From: Vagococcus fluvialis bH819
Lineage (GTDB): Bacteria > Bacillota > Bacilli > Lactobacillales > Vagococcaceae
Reading direction: 5' to 3'
DNA: 64,000 nucleotides
Assembly: GCF_900163795.1 (NCBI RefSeq)
Contig: NZ_FWFD01000003.1
Span: forward strand, 186,001 to 250,000
Shown: positions 1-7,854 of the stretch, in pieces
Position numbering within the stretch: position 1 is the first letter of the stretch
Layout of the letters: each line of letters starts with the position of its first letter
Position numbers and translations under genes: made by a program
Notes under the pieces: generated by a model
Seen by the model: the letters and a program-made list of their open reading frames with translations, nothing else
The model's database searches: none
What the model was told of the DNA's origin: nothing

Positions 1-112
1 CTACAATGCCATATATTTCTCCTTTTTCCACACTTAGAGAAACCTCTCTAACTGCTTGTATTTCTTTTTTTTCTTGCTTAAAGGTTACGTCTATATTTTC
101 TAATCTAATCAT
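1..112 (-). CDS. metN: Methionine ABC transporter ATP-binding protein MetN (N-terminal fragment)
   Basis: Only the first 37 codons lie in the window; the rest is off the left edge. The translation opens MIRLENIDVTFKQ and continues to VREVSLSVEKGEIYGIV, the usual N-terminus of MetN just before Walker A. MetN powers D/L-methionine uptake together with MetP and MetQ. The ATG follows AGGAGTG. Two methionine-specific T-box leaders lie directly upstream on the same strand, which independently supports a methionine role. The identification rests on a short fragment and the leader context. Confidence 0.8.
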   Translation of the reverse strand, partial: MIRLENIDVTFKQEKKEIQAVREVSLSVEKGEIYGIV

Positions 113-136
113 TTTCCCACTCCTTTTATATAAATA

Positions 137-187
137 AAAAACGCCCTCAAAAACACTGCCTAAACAATGCTTTTGAGGACGTTTTTA
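137..187 (-). terminator. Regulated terminator of proximal Met T-box
   Basis: On the minus strand GTCCTCAAAA and TTTTGAGGGC arms close a hairpin followed by TTTTTT, just before the metN ribosome-binding site. Confidence 0.8.
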
Positions 188-400
188 ACGCGTTACCACC
201 TCATTTTTAGCTACACTCACATGTAACTACTCTTCAAGTACTATCATACTCTAGCGTGATAACGGACGCTGCCGTTTTATTCTTATCACTTACGACTCGA
301 ATAAAATGCTCTTAAGCCATTTTCAACTAACTCTTCATTGCTTCTTTTCACCAATCGAAGCTCTCTTTAAATGAATTATTTAGTTTACTTACTTAATCAA
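137..400 (-). promoter_or_regulatory. Proximal methionine T-box leader of metN
   Basis: On the minus strand a stem I with AGAGAG and GGTGAAAAG motifs is followed by GAAAATGG, giving a likely AUG specifier at 318-320. The T-box motif AGGTGGTAACGCG lies at 189-201. A strong hairpin with a T-run (137-187) is the terminator. Uncharged tRNA-Met would stabilise the antiterminator and allow metN transcription. Confidence 0.88.
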
Positions 401-413
401 TGCTTTTTGGATA

Positions 414-454
414 TAAAAAAAGCCCCTTTACTAGCCTAAGCTAATAAAAGGGCG
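414..454 (-). terminator. Regulated terminator of distal Met T-box
   Basis: On the minus strand GCCCTTTTATTAGC pairs with GCTAGTAAAGGGGC and is followed by TTTTTTT. Confidence 0.85.
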
Positions 455-700
455 AATATTCTTCGCGGTACCACCTTTTTTTAGAAACTTTACGTTTCCC
501 TCAAACTAACGCTCTAATCCATGCTAGAGTTATTAGTGCTCTTGATATCGGTGAGCAACCCGTCAACCGCCTACTTATCGACGATTTTCCTCCAAGGCCA
601 TTTTCTAAATAATTTGTCCAATCTTTTTCACCAACCAAGATCTCTCTACGCAACTTATTATTTGTACTTTCCTCTTCACTGGAATGTGTTTCTGTATTGA
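414..700 (-). promoter_or_regulatory. Distal methionine T-box leader (tandem copy)
   Basis: This is a second complete T-box upstream of the first on the same strand. It has AGAGAG and GGTTGGTGAAAAAG in stem I, GAAAATGG with a likely AUG specifier at 599-601, and the T-box motif AAGGTGGTACCGCG at 464-477. Its terminator hairpin (414-454) ends a few dozen bases before the proximal leader starts. No gene lies between the two, so both act on metN. Confidence 0.88.
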
Positions 701-705
701 TTAAT

Positions 706-734
706 AATTTACCGTAATCAAAAGAAGAAGTCAA
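706..734 (-). promoter_or_regulatory. Promoter of the tandem T-box / metN transcript
   Basis: A -35 TTGACT (729-734), a 17-base spacer and a -10 TAAATT (706-711) sit just upstream of the distal T-box. Confidence 0.65.
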
Positions 735-767
735 GTACTTTTTTTTAGTTAATTTAACACTTTATAT

Positions 768-796
768 TTGTACATTTCATTTTTTTTAGGTAAAAT
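768..796 (+). promoter_or_regulatory. Promoter of carbonic anhydrase gene
   Basis: TTGTAC (768-773), a 17-base spacer and TAAAAT (791-796) precede the ribosome-binding site AAGGAG at 818-823. Confidence 0.6.
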
Positions 797-832
797 TGTC
801 ACAACTTATTATTTATTAAGGAGTTCAAAAGT

Positions 833-1492
833 ATGAAAAAAATTAAATTTAATGCGGTTGATTGGGATTATGAAAAAAAAGAAGAATGGGTTTGCCCCTC
901 TCATCAATACCAATCTCCAATAGATATTGTCAACAATGATACTCAACCTATGAATGATGACGGTGATATCATCTTACGTTACAGAAAAAAAATGAATGCT
1001 ATTGTGAATACAGGTTATTGTGTCCAAGGTTATTTAAACGGTGTAGCTTCTATCAATAATCGAAATTTCGAATTTCAACAATTTCATTTTCACGCTAAGG
1101 GAGAGCATACAATTGATGGAAAAGACTTTCCTTTAGAACTCCATTTAGTTCATCAGTCTGAAAGTGGTAAAATGGCTGTCATCGCAATCCATTTTGAAAT
1201 TGGAACAGAAAATCCAACTATTGATAATATCTTAAATCATTTGGATGAATCTGATTTCGATAATCATATTAATCTTTTAGATTTAGTCCCTAAAAATTTG
1301 GATTATTATCACTATTTAGGCTCTTTAACAACACCGCCATTGACTGAAAATGTAGAATGGTATGTTCTGATTGAAGCCATGACTCTTTCTAAAGAACAAC
1401 TTAGAAAAATAACGACAATTCATAAAGATAATTACCGAGAAACTCAAGATCTTGGTCCAAGAAAAGTCCTAAAAAAAGTCTTTAATCAATAA
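833..1492 (+). CDS. cah: Alpha-class carbonic anhydrase
   Basis: The 219-residue protein has the alpha-CA signature. QSPIDI lies near residue 27, FHFHAKGEHTIDG at 84-96 supplies zinc ligands H85 and H87, ELHLVH at 102-107 supplies H104, and LGSLTTPPLTENVEW carries the conserved Thr of the active site. It would interconvert CO2 and bicarbonate. There is no signal peptide, so unlike many bacterial alpha-CAs it should be cytoplasmic. It is a single gene with its own promoter and a terminator shared with the convergent transporter gene. Confidence 0.93.
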   Translation: MKKIKFNAVDWDYEKKEEWVCPSHQYQSPIDIVNNDTQPMNDDGDIILRYRKKMNAIVNTGYCVQGYLNGVASINNRNFEFQQFHFHAKGEHTIDGKDFPLELHLVHQSESGKMAVIAIHFEIGTENPTIDNILNHLDESDFDNHINLLDLVPKNLDYYHYLGSLTTPPLTENVEWYVLIEAMTLSKEQLRKITTIHKDNYRETQDLGPRKVLKKVFNQ

Positions 1493-1500
1493 CTATAACA

Positions 1501-1546
1501 AAAAAATGCTAGACAAAATTATTTTAAATTTTGTCTAGCATTTTTT
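1501..1546. terminator. Bidirectional terminator
   Basis: Near-perfect inverted repeat (AATGCTAGACAAAATT against its complement) flanked by A-run and T-run, between the convergent carbonic anhydrase and DMT transporter genes. Confidence 0.85.
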
Positions 1547-1550
1547 ACTT

Positions 1551-2465
1551 TTACACTAAAAATAAAGCAATAACAATCATTAAAATAGACATATATTGCA
1601 TCGGCATTACGCTTCTTTTTTTCAATCCAAAAATTCCTAAGTGATCAATTAGGGTCGCCATAACCAGTTGTCCTAATATAAAAATAATCGTTGTAAGAAT
1701 AGATCCTAGCGTATGGATTACTAGAATATTTCCTCCGACAATAATAATTCCAAACAACCCGCCTATATAAAACCACCACGGTAAATTATTTCCCTCTGAA
1801 TCAATTTTGGGAATTGTTATTTTTTTTTCAATTATTAAGAGTAATAAAACTAATATGATAGCTCCAATAAAAAAAGATAAAAATGTTGAAAGTAACACAG
1901 AATGAGTAGCCACTCTTAATTGTCCATTAAAAGCTGCTTGGAGTGGGGGAAAAGCGCCTGCTAGAACACCTAAAAATAGCCATTTTTTAGAAATTACCTC
2001 TTCTAAATTTGATTGATTTTTACTTTTCTGAAACAAAAAAATAGCAATCAACATCATGCCAATTCCAAGTAAACGACTTCCAGTTATCGCTGATACAGGC
2101 ATACCTAATAACCCGAAGTGATCAATCAACATCCCAGTAACCATTTGTCCAGTTATCGTAACCATAGTCGTGATCATAGCGCCTATTTTAGAAAACAGAA
2201 TAATATTAGCAACATTATAAATCACACCTGCAATCGGACCTCCTAGAAATACTAATGGTGACACAGATGTATCAATATTAAAAAATGACTTAAAATTAAA
2301 CAAAATAACTAATAAAAATAAAACAATACTTCCCACTGAAAAAGCAATTAAAGAAGCTGTCAGAGGATTTTTAGTGTAACTTCCTAATCTAGAATTGATG
2401 GTTGCTTGAACTGGGAAACAAGCTCCCGCTATTAAGCCTAAAATTAAAAAAATAAATATATTCAT
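1551..2465 (-). CDS. DMT-family (DUF606, YdcZ-like) transporter, duplicated
   Basis: The 304-residue, very hydrophobic protein has about ten membrane segments arranged as two homologous halves. Both halves begin similarly (GLIAGACFPVQATINSRLGS; GVLAGAFPPLQAAFNGQLR) and end with a G-Q-L/M-V-x-x-x-L-I-D-H-x-G motif. This is the DUF606 arrangement, where single-half proteins pair or are fused. The substrate is unknown. It lies downstream of an Rrf2 regulator gene and shares a candidate operator with it, so it is probably the regulated target. Confidence 0.82.
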   Translation of the reverse strand: MNIFIFLILGLIAGACFPVQATINSRLGSYTKNPLTASLIAFSVGSIVLFLLVILFNFKSFFNIDTSVSPLVFLGGPIAGVIYNVANIILFSKIGAMITTMVTITGQMVTGMLIDHFGLLGMPVSAITGSRLLGIGMMLIAIFLFQKSKNQSNLEEVISKKWLFLGVLAGAFPPLQAAFNGQLRVATHSVLLSTFLSFFIGAIILVLLLLIIEKKITIPKIDSEGNNLPWWFYIGGLFGIIIVGGNILVIHTLGSILTTIIFILGQLVMATLIDHLGIFGLKKRSVMPMQYMSILMIVIALFLV

Positions 2466-2483
2466 ACCAACGCTCCTATTAAA

Positions 2484-2503
2484 GATATTTAATATCCGTG
2501 ATT
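2484..2503. promoter_or_regulatory. Candidate Rrf2 operator before the DMT transporter
   Basis: The palindrome GATATTTAATATC (2484-2496) overlaps AATATCCGTGATT, whose complement AATCACGGATATT recurs with one change (AATCACAGATATT) at 2926-2938 before the regulator gene. Confidence 0.45.
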
Positions 2504-2525
2504 AAAGAAATAATGAAGTACTTTA

Positions 2526-2912
2526 CTAATTATTCAGTAAAGTACCCAACGTTTGGTTCTTTAAAACTTCTTCCATTTTGGTTTCAGCTTCAAACATCAC
2601 TTTTTTTATACTACAATTAGGATCCTCATGAACATAACACTCAAACAAAGACTGTCTACCCTCAATTGCGTGTACAATATCTAAAAAAGAGATATCTTGC
2701 CAGTTTGAAGATATTCTGTAACCTCCTTTAACACCAGAAGTCGCTTTAACTAATCCTTCTTTAGATAGTTTGGTTAATATCTTAGAAAGATAAGTTGGTG
2801 AAATATTTTGCTTTTCAGCTAAATCAATTACACTAACGGTTTCTCCACGTCTCGATTGACTTAAAAAAAGCATTGTATGCAGTGCATAATCAGTTGCTTT
2901 AGAATATTTCAA
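2526..2912 (-). CDS. Rrf2-family transcriptional regulator
   Basis: The protein opens LKYSKATDYALHTMLFLSQ, a typical Rrf2 winged-helix start, followed by LAEKQNISPTYLSKIL (recognition helix) and GVKGGYRI. A TTG start at 2910-2912 is chosen because AAGGTG lies six bases upstream and the family begins at this point; an upstream TTG would add five residues and lacks a good site. Only two cysteines are present in the C-terminal half (FECYVHEDPNC), not the three of IscR, so an Fe-S cofactor is uncertain. It probably represses itself and the adjacent transporter. Confidence 0.88.
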   Translation of the reverse strand: MKYSKATDYALHTMLFLSQSRRGETVSVIDLAEKQNISPTYLSKILTKLSKEGLVKATSGVKGGYRISSNWQDISFLDIVHAIEGRQSLFECYVHEDPNCSIKKVMFEAETKMEEVLKNQTLGTLLNN

Positions 2913-2925
2913 TTTATTCACCTTC

Positions 2926-2975
2926 AATCACAGATATTTGTAATCTATAATATCGTCAATAGTATTTTTTGTCAA
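2926..2975 (-). promoter_or_regulatory. Promoter and candidate operator of rrf2 gene
   Basis: TTGACA (2970-2975), a 17-base spacer and TATTAT (2947-2952) form a strong promoter. AATCACAGATATT at 2926-2938 lies just downstream of the -10 and matches the site before the DMT gene. Confidence 0.65.
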
Positions 2976-3016
2976 TAAAAAAAGATTATGCATACTTTTC
3001 TATGCTTAATCTTCTC
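2976..3016 (-). terminator. Terminator of the birA-bioY operon
   Basis: On the minus strand AAGATTA-AGCATA pairs with TATGC-TAATCTT (one mismatch) and is followed by TTTTTTTATT. Confidence 0.75.
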
Positions 3017-3024
3017 AATTTTAT

Positions 3025-3561
3025 TTAATTAGGCAATTTTTTTAACATTAAGTTTTGTAATTTTTTTCCCACCAACATGATAAAGCCAATTTTTATTAAT
3101 GTGGTTGGGATAAAAGGTAAGACACATGCCGTGAATGCAACCCATAAAGAGTTGGATGTCATTAACGAAAAATATAACATTCCGACCAAAAAATTAAGTA
3201 GGGAACCTGTTAATAACCATAAAAAAACGCTAGATTTATTCTTTTTTTGTGAAGCAATGCCTGCACAAATGGCTAATAATGGAAACGACAATATAAAGCC
3301 ACCAGTCGGGCCTAAAACAATGCCTAAACCTCCAGTAAATCCTGCAAATACAGGTAAACCAATCATGCCTAAAATAATGTAGATGATAGATACTAATGTC
3401 CCTTCTTTTTTTCCTAATAATAATGCCACTAAAGGAATGATAAATGTCTGCATCGTCATTGGCACGCCATATGGCATAGGAATACTGATTTGAGACATGA
3501 CAATTGTTAATGCTGTGAATAGTCCAATACGACTAATTTGTGCGGTTTTAAAAGTGTTCAT
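3025..3561 (-). CDS. bioY: Biotin ECF transporter S component BioY
   Basis: A six-helix membrane protein of about 178 residues with the BioY hallmarks MPYGVPMTMQTF and GLVLGPTGG-like (GIVLGPTGGFILSFPL) segments. BioY binds biotin and works with the ECF energising module. The ATG at 3559-3561 is chosen because AGAGGGG precedes it. A longer frame running to 3642 would include the promoter and BirA operator. It follows birA and is controlled by biotin through that operator. Confidence 0.92.
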   Translation of the reverse strand: MNTFKTAQISRIGLFTALTIVMSQISIPMPYGVPMTMQTFIIPLVALLLGKKEGTLVSIIYIILGMIGLPVFAGFTGGLGIVLGPTGGFILSFPLLAICAGIASQKKNKSSVFLWLLTGSLLNFLVGMLYFSLMTSNSLWVAFTACVLPFIPTTLIKIGFIMLVGKKLQNLMLKKLPN

Positions 3562-3589
3562 ATAAATTGATTGCCCCTCTCTTTTTATT

Positions 3590-3618
3590 ATTATAAAAAG
3601 AAAGCAGTGTATTGTCAA
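3590..3618 (-). promoter_or_regulatory. bioY promoter
   Basis: TTGACA (3613-3618), a 17-base spacer and TATAAT (3590-3595). The -35 lies inside one arm of the BirA operator. Confidence 0.8.
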
Positions 3619-3643
3619 CTTAAAAATATAACAAGTTGACAAT
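3611..3643. promoter_or_regulatory. BirA (biotin repressor) operator
   Basis: Perfect 11-base inverted repeat ATTGTCAACTT / AAGTTGACAAT with an 11-base spacer. It contains TTGTCAAC and GTTGACAA separated by 15 bases, matching the Gram-positive BirA operator pattern (TTGTTAAC-N14/16-GTTAACAA). It overlaps the bioY -35 and the birA stop codon. Confidence 0.85.
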
Positions 3644-4623
3644 TAATCTAGTATGATTCTTATTTCACCTGAACTAAACTTTTTTCTATTTCCAGATTGA
3701 GTTTCTATTATTAATTGCCCTTGATCATCAATATCGATTACTTTAACCTTATAACTTTCTTGACCTTGTTGAATCATGACATTTTTATTTAAGACAATCG
3801 ATTTTTCTTTATATCTAGCCATTAAATCAGTAATAGATAATTCTTTATGAGCTGTTAGTAATTCTTCTAGTAAAGTAGCGACTAATTTATTACGATTGAT
3901 CGATATTTCGTTTTCTTTAAAAATAGAGCCTGCTTTTTGTTTCACTTCTTCTGAAAAAACAGTGTCACTTGTTGAAATATTTAAACCAATTCCCAAAACG
4001 ATCCATTCAATTTGACCACTTTCAAAATCTGTGACCGCTTCCGTTAAAATACCACATATTTTTTTTTCATTATAAAATAGATCATTGACCCATTTAATAC
4101 CGATTTTTTTCCCAGTTAATTCTTCGATAACATTAGAAACAACTACGGCAGCATATGCTGTAACGGTGGTCGGTTCATTGTAAGTTAGTTCTTGAGGTCT
4201 TATGATTAAACTCATATAAACCCCTGTGTTCTTAGGTGATTCAAAAGAACGTCCATATCGACCCTTGCCATCTGTTTGCTCATTTGCTACAACTAATGTG
4301 CCATGTATTGCTCCTTCTGCTGCTAATTCTTTCGCCCTTTTATTGGTTGAATCAATCACATCATAAAAAATAATTTGATTGTTCAACTCAGGGATTGATA
4401 TATTTTCAATAATACCAATAGCTGAAAGCTGATCACTATTCTCTGATAAGCAGTATCCTTTATTGGTTATGGCATCAATCTCAAAACCGTCTAATTCTAA
4501 CTGTTTAATCGCTTTCCAAACTGAATTTCTTGAAACTTCAATTGCTTCTGCAATTTTTGTACCAGAAATATAAGTCCCTTTATTTTTCTCTAAAAAAGCT
4601 AAAACTTTATCTTTAGTTTTCAT
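3643..4623 (-). CDS. birA: Bifunctional biotin protein ligase / biotin operon repressor
   Basis: 326 residues. The N-terminal winged helix (about 1-60, SGTKIAEAIEVSRNSVWKAI) binds DNA. The ligase domain carries the biotinyl-AMP loop GKGRYGRSFESP, KWVNDLFY and CGILTE, and a small C-terminal beta domain follows. It activates biotin and attaches it to carboxylases; the holo-repressor binds the operator before bioY. The ATG at 4621-4623 follows GAGGGGAG; a TTG one codon earlier is less likely. Confidence 0.94.
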   Translation of the reverse strand: MKTKDKVLAFLEKNKGTYISGTKIAEAIEVSRNSVWKAIKQLELDGFEIDAITNKGYCLSENSDQLSAIGIIENISIPELNNQIIFYDVIDSTNKRAKELAAEGAIHGTLVVANEQTDGKGRYGRSFESPKNTGVYMSLIIRPQELTYNEPTTVTAYAAVVVSNVIEELTGKKIGIKWVNDLFYNEKKICGILTEAVTDFESGQIEWIVLGIGLNISTSDTVFSEEVKQKAGSIFKENEISINRNKLVATLLEELLTAHKELSITDLMARYKEKSIVLNKNVMIQQGQESYKVKVIDIDDQGQLIIETQSGNRKKFSSGEIRIILD

Positions 4624-4676
4624 CAATTTTCTCCCCTCTTACCTATCACTCAAAATTTTCTTTATTATAACATGAA

Positions 4677-4711
4677 TAAAAAAAGAAGGGTGACAATTAA
4701 GCCATCCTTCC
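4677..4711 (-). terminator. Terminator of amino-acid ABC operon
   Basis: On the minus strand GAAGGATG pairs with CACCCTTC (one mismatch), followed by TTTTTTTATT. Confidence 0.65.
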
Positions 4712-4776
4712 ACTTATTTTTATAATTGTTGTGATTCTGCAGGTTGCTTGAAATTAAACGCCTTTTTCATCACCCT

Positions 4777-5430
4777 TTATTTCCCGTAAGTTAATTCAAA
4801 TCTTTTTGAAAATTTAGATAATGAGTAACAGACCACAAAGTAACAGGCTGCCATGATAAAGAACATTGGTAGTACAGTATTTGGGTACTGTGCATAAATT
4901 ATTTTTGTATTATGAGTTAATTCTGGTAATGAGATTATAACCGCTAATGACGTATCACGAATTAGTGAAACAAATTGACTCACTAAAGGTGGCACCATTA
5001 ACTTTAACCCTTGTGGTAATACAATATAAAAGATAGTCTGGATTCTTGTTAGACCTGTCGACATTCCTGCTTCCAATTGCCCTTTCGGTACAGCAAGTAA
5101 GCCTCCACGAATAATTTCAGAAAGCATTGCTGATTCAAAAATAGTTAAAGCAATAACCGCTGACCAAAAAATATTAAATTGAATTCCAATTTGTGGCAAG
5201 GCAAAATACGTAAAGAAAATTATTAAGAGTAACGGTAAATTTCGGATAATATCAACAATCACTCCAAAAAACACTGATACCACAGGAATTTTCAAATAGC
5301 GTACAATACCTAATAATGAACCGATGATAAAACTCAAAATAATGGCCACGATTGCCACTTCTAGAGTAACTAAAAAACCGTCTAAAATAAAACGTAAATT
5401 TGTCCATGTAAAAGCTTGTAAGAAATCCAT
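4777..5430 (-). CDS. Polar amino-acid ABC transporter permease
   Basis: 217-residue HisM/GlnP-type permease with about five membrane segments and the ATPase-coupling EAA loop (GGLLAVPKGQLEAGMSTGLTR). It ends the four-gene operon ATPase, binding protein, permease, permease. It would form a heterodimeric channel with the upstream permease. The order and length fit GluABCD/GlnQHMP-type glutamate, glutamine or aspartate importers, but the substrate cannot be read from sequence. Confidence 0.9.
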   Translation of the reverse strand: MDFLQAFTWTNLRFILDGFLVTLEVAIVAIILSFIIGSLLGIVRYLKIPVVSVFFGVIVDIIRNLPLLLIIFFTYFALPQIGIQFNIFWSAVIALTIFESAMLSEIIRGGLLAVPKGQLEAGMSTGLTRIQTIFYIVLPQGLKLMVPPLVSQFVSLIRDTSLAVIISLPELTHNTKIIYAQYPNTVLPMFFIMAACYFVVCYSLSKFSKRFELTYGK

Positions 5431-5447
5431 CCAATCAACTCCCTTCC

Positions 5448-6092
5448 TTAATTACTCGCTAATTTGATTTCTAAATATTTCATAAAATAAGACAATGGCA
5501 ATGTTAATAATAAATATATCAGCCCAATTAATGTATAAGTTCCAATCGTATTAAAAGTGGTGCTTGCTACTAAATCTCCTTGGTACATTAAATCTGCACC
5601 TGTTACCATAGCTAAGATAGATGAATTCTTCACGAGATTGATGAATTGATTCCCTAATGGTGGAATCACAATTTTAAATGCCTGTGGTAAGACAATATAA
5701 ACCATCACTTGACGGTAATTTAATCCAGAAGCGATACCTGCTTCCATTTGGCCTTTAGGCACACCTTCAATACCAGCTCTCACTGTATCTGCGATAAACG
5801 CAGATGTATAAAGTGTTAGTCCGATTGTTCCTGCAGTAACGCCATCTAATTTAAAGCCATAAAGCGGCATTACAACAAAGAAAAACATCACCACAATTAA
5901 CAATGGTAAATTTCTGAATAAGTTAACATAACTATCTCCTAGTCTTTTAACCCATTTGTTTTTTGACACTTGTAAAATTGCCATTACTGTCCCAATAATT
6001 AAACTAAATACTAATGCTGTTAAACTTGCCAATAGCGTCACTTTTAAACCTGATAAAATATCTCCTTGATATGTCTGCCAGATACTTAGCAT
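5448..6092 (-). CDS. Polar amino-acid ABC transporter permease
   Basis: 214-residue HisM/GlnP-type permease, with the EAA loop around GVPKGQMEAGIASGLNYRQ and PPLGNQFINLVKNSSI. It is the partner of the permease 17 bases downstream, and its start follows GGAGG-type spacing 16 bases after the binding-protein gene. The two permeases share the same topology but are clearly diverged, as in GluC/GluD pairs. Confidence 0.9.
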   Translation of the reverse strand: MLSIWQTYQGDILSGLKVTLLASLTALVFSLIIGTVMAILQVSKNKWVKRLGDSYVNLFRNLPLLIVVMFFFVVMPLYGFKLDGVTAGTIGLTLYTSAFIADTVRAGIEGVPKGQMEAGIASGLNYRQVMVYIVLPQAFKIVIPPLGNQFINLVKNSSILAMVTGADLMYQGDLVASTTFNTIGTYTLIGLIYLLLTLPLSYFMKYLEIKLASN

Positions 6093-6108
6093 CTTTTTTT
6101 CCTCCTAA

Positions 6109-6915
6109 CTACTTGGCTTCTTCTTTAAACCATTTTTGATAAATTTCAGCATATTCGCCGTCTTCCTTCATCTCTTTTAATGCTTTATTAATCGCTTTTT
6201 TAAACATCTCTTGTTCTTTATTTAAAGCAATTCCATAAGGTTCATCTGTAAACTTTTCACCTGCTAAAACATAATCAGGATTCTCTGCTGACATTCCGAG
6301 TAAAATTGAATTATCTGTGGTCATCGCATCGCCTTGACCCGATTGAAGAGCAGTAAATGCTTCCGCATAATTTTCAAGTTCGAGTACTCTTGCTTCTGGC
6401 GCATGCTTTCTTATATTTTCAGCTGAGGTTGAGCCTTTAACAGCTAGTACTGTTTTTTCTTTATTTAAATCAGTCACACTTTTTATGTCACTCTCTTTTT
6501 TAACTAGTAATGATTGACCGGCATCAAAATAAATATCTGAGAAATCAACTTGTTTTTTTCGTTCTTCACTGATCGTCATTGTTGCGATAATCGCATCAAT
6601 ATTGCCATTTTTAAGTAATGGAATTCTTGTTTTTGAGGTTACTTCAACAAATTCAGCTTGTCCTTTTTCACCAAGAACGCGCTTAGTTACTGCAGAGGCA
6701 ATATCAATATCAAAACCTTCCACTTTTCTTTCTTCAATATTCATCATGCCAAATAACTTCGTATCGTACTTAACTCCCCAAACTATTTTTTCATTTGATT
6801 GTGTTTTTTCTAATGTATCTGTCTTAGCACCGTTTTCACTTTTACATCCCACTAAAACGAAAAAAAGACCGCCAAATAAAAAAAGAAAGGCTAATTTATT
6901 TAATTGTCGTTTCAT
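6109..6915 (-). CDS. Amino-acid ABC transporter substrate-binding lipoprotein
   Basis: 268 residues with a lipoprotein signal peptide ending in the lipobox LVGC (lipidated C24). The family-3 solute-binding fold follows (VEGFDIDIASAVTKRVLGE, IDAIIATMTISEERKKQVDF, VKGSTSAENIRK). It captures a polar amino acid at the membrane surface and delivers it to the two downstream permeases. The family includes glutamate, glutamine, aspartate and cystine binders; the exact ligand is unresolved. Confidence 0.92.
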   Translation of the reverse strand: MKRQLNKLAFLFLFGGLFFVLVGCKSENGAKTDTLEKTQSNEKIVWGVKYDTKLFGMMNIEERKVEGFDIDIASAVTKRVLGEKGQAEFVEVTSKTRIPLLKNGNIDAIIATMTISEERKKQVDFSDIYFDAGQSLLVKKESDIKSVTDLNKEKTVLAVKGSTSAENIRKHAPEARVLELENYAEAFTALQSGQGDAMTTDNSILLGMSAENPDYVLAGEKFTDEPYGIALNKEQEMFKKAINKALKEMKEDGEYAEIYQKWFKEEAK

Positions 6916-6926
6916 TAACTCGCCTC

Positions 6927-7658
6927 CTAGTGATTAATAATTTTACTTAAGAATTGCTTCGCTCGTTCATCTTTTGGATTATCAAAGAAAGCCTCTGATT
7001 CTCTATCTTCTAAAATTTTGCCATCTGCCATAAAAATAACTCTGTCAGCTACTTCTCTAGCAAATCCCATTTCATGTGTCACTACAATCATCGTCATTCC
7101 TGATTCTTTCGCCAATGATTTCATTACATCAAGTACTTCTCCAACCATTTCTGGATCTAGTGCTGATGTTGGCTCATCAAAAAGCATTACATCTGGTTCC
7201 ATAGCTAAACTTCTAGCAATGGCGATACGTTGCTGTTGTCCACCTGATAGTTGTGTTGGATACTCATCTTTTTTATGTAACATTCCAACTTTTTCTAGCA
7301 ATCTTTCTGCTTTTTTGACGGCTGCTTCTTTATCTTCTTTTAAAACTTTTATGGGTGCAATAGTGACATTTTCTAAGACTGTCATATTGGGATATAAATT
7401 AAAATGTTGGAAGACCATTCCTAAATTTTTTCTTACTTCAGTTAAATTAGTTTTTTTATCATGAATATCCACACCATCCACAAATAGTTCGCCTGTCGTA
7501 ATTTCTTCTAGAGCATTAATACAGCGTAGCATCGTACTTTTCCCCGACCCTGATGGACCAATAGCGACGACTACTTCACCCTTTTCAATTGTTAGATTAA
7601 CATCTTTTAAGGCGTGGAAAGAACCATAATACTTCTCCACATTTTTAAATGAAATCAT
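6927..7658 (-). CDS. Polar amino-acid ABC transporter ATPase (GlnQ type)
   Basis: 243 residues with Walker [10 protein letters not shown] (about 33-41), Q-loop, signature LSGGQQQR, Walker B VMLFDEP and the switch histidine in VVTHEM. The length and motifs are those of GlnQ/GluA. It is the first gene of the operon, behind a promoter at 7730-7759, and powers the two permeases. Confidence 0.94.
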   Translation of the reverse strand: MISFKNVEKYYGSFHALKDVNLTIEKGEVVVAIGPSGSGKSTMLRCINALEEITTGELFVDGVDIHDKKTNLTEVRKNLGMVFQHFNLYPNMTVLENVTIAPIKVLKEDKEAAVKKAERLLEKVGMLHKKDEYPTQLSGGQQQRIAIARSLAMEPDVMLFDEPTSALDPEMVGEVLDVMKSLAKESGMTMIVVTHEMGFAREVADRVIFMADGKILEDRESEAFFDNPKDERAKQFLSKIINH

Positions 7659-7729
7659 CTCAATTCCCCCTTTACATTAAAAATGACAAAACAATTAAAA
7701 TTCTAATAATTTTATCATTATATTTTTTT

Positions 7730-7759
7730 ATTATAACTGTTTTTTTATTGTTTTGTAAA
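7730..7759 (-). promoter_or_regulatory. Promoter of amino-acid ABC operon
   Basis: TTTACA (7754-7759), an 18-base spacer and TATAAT (7730-7735), leaving a roughly 65-base leader before the ATPase gene. Confidence 0.65.
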
Positions 7760-7811
7760 GCATTGTGAAAATTTCTTGATATTTTTTCATCTAAAGTTAA
7801 TTAAATTAAAA

Positions 7812-7846
7812 TAAAAAAAGCCTTGAAACAAGCGTTCAAGACTTTT
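7812..7846. terminator. Terminator downstream of phosphoglycerol transferase gene
   Basis: Hairpin AAGCCTTGAA / TTCAAGACTT with flanking A- and T-runs. Confidence 0.7.
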
Positions 7847-7854
7847 CATTTACT

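Noticed and set aside
501-734. 77-codon minus-strand open frame upstream of metN
   Set aside because: It lies wholly inside the distal T-box leader and its start precedes the promoter -10; the RNA structure explains the conservation.
3077-3382. 101-codon plus-strand frame antisense to bioY
   Set aside because: It is a shadow of bioY, with no ribosome-binding site or recognisable domain.
7018-7464. 148-codon plus-strand frame antisense to the ABC ATPase
   Set aside because: It mirrors the Walker and signature codons of the real gene; low-complexity Ser-rich translation and no start signal.
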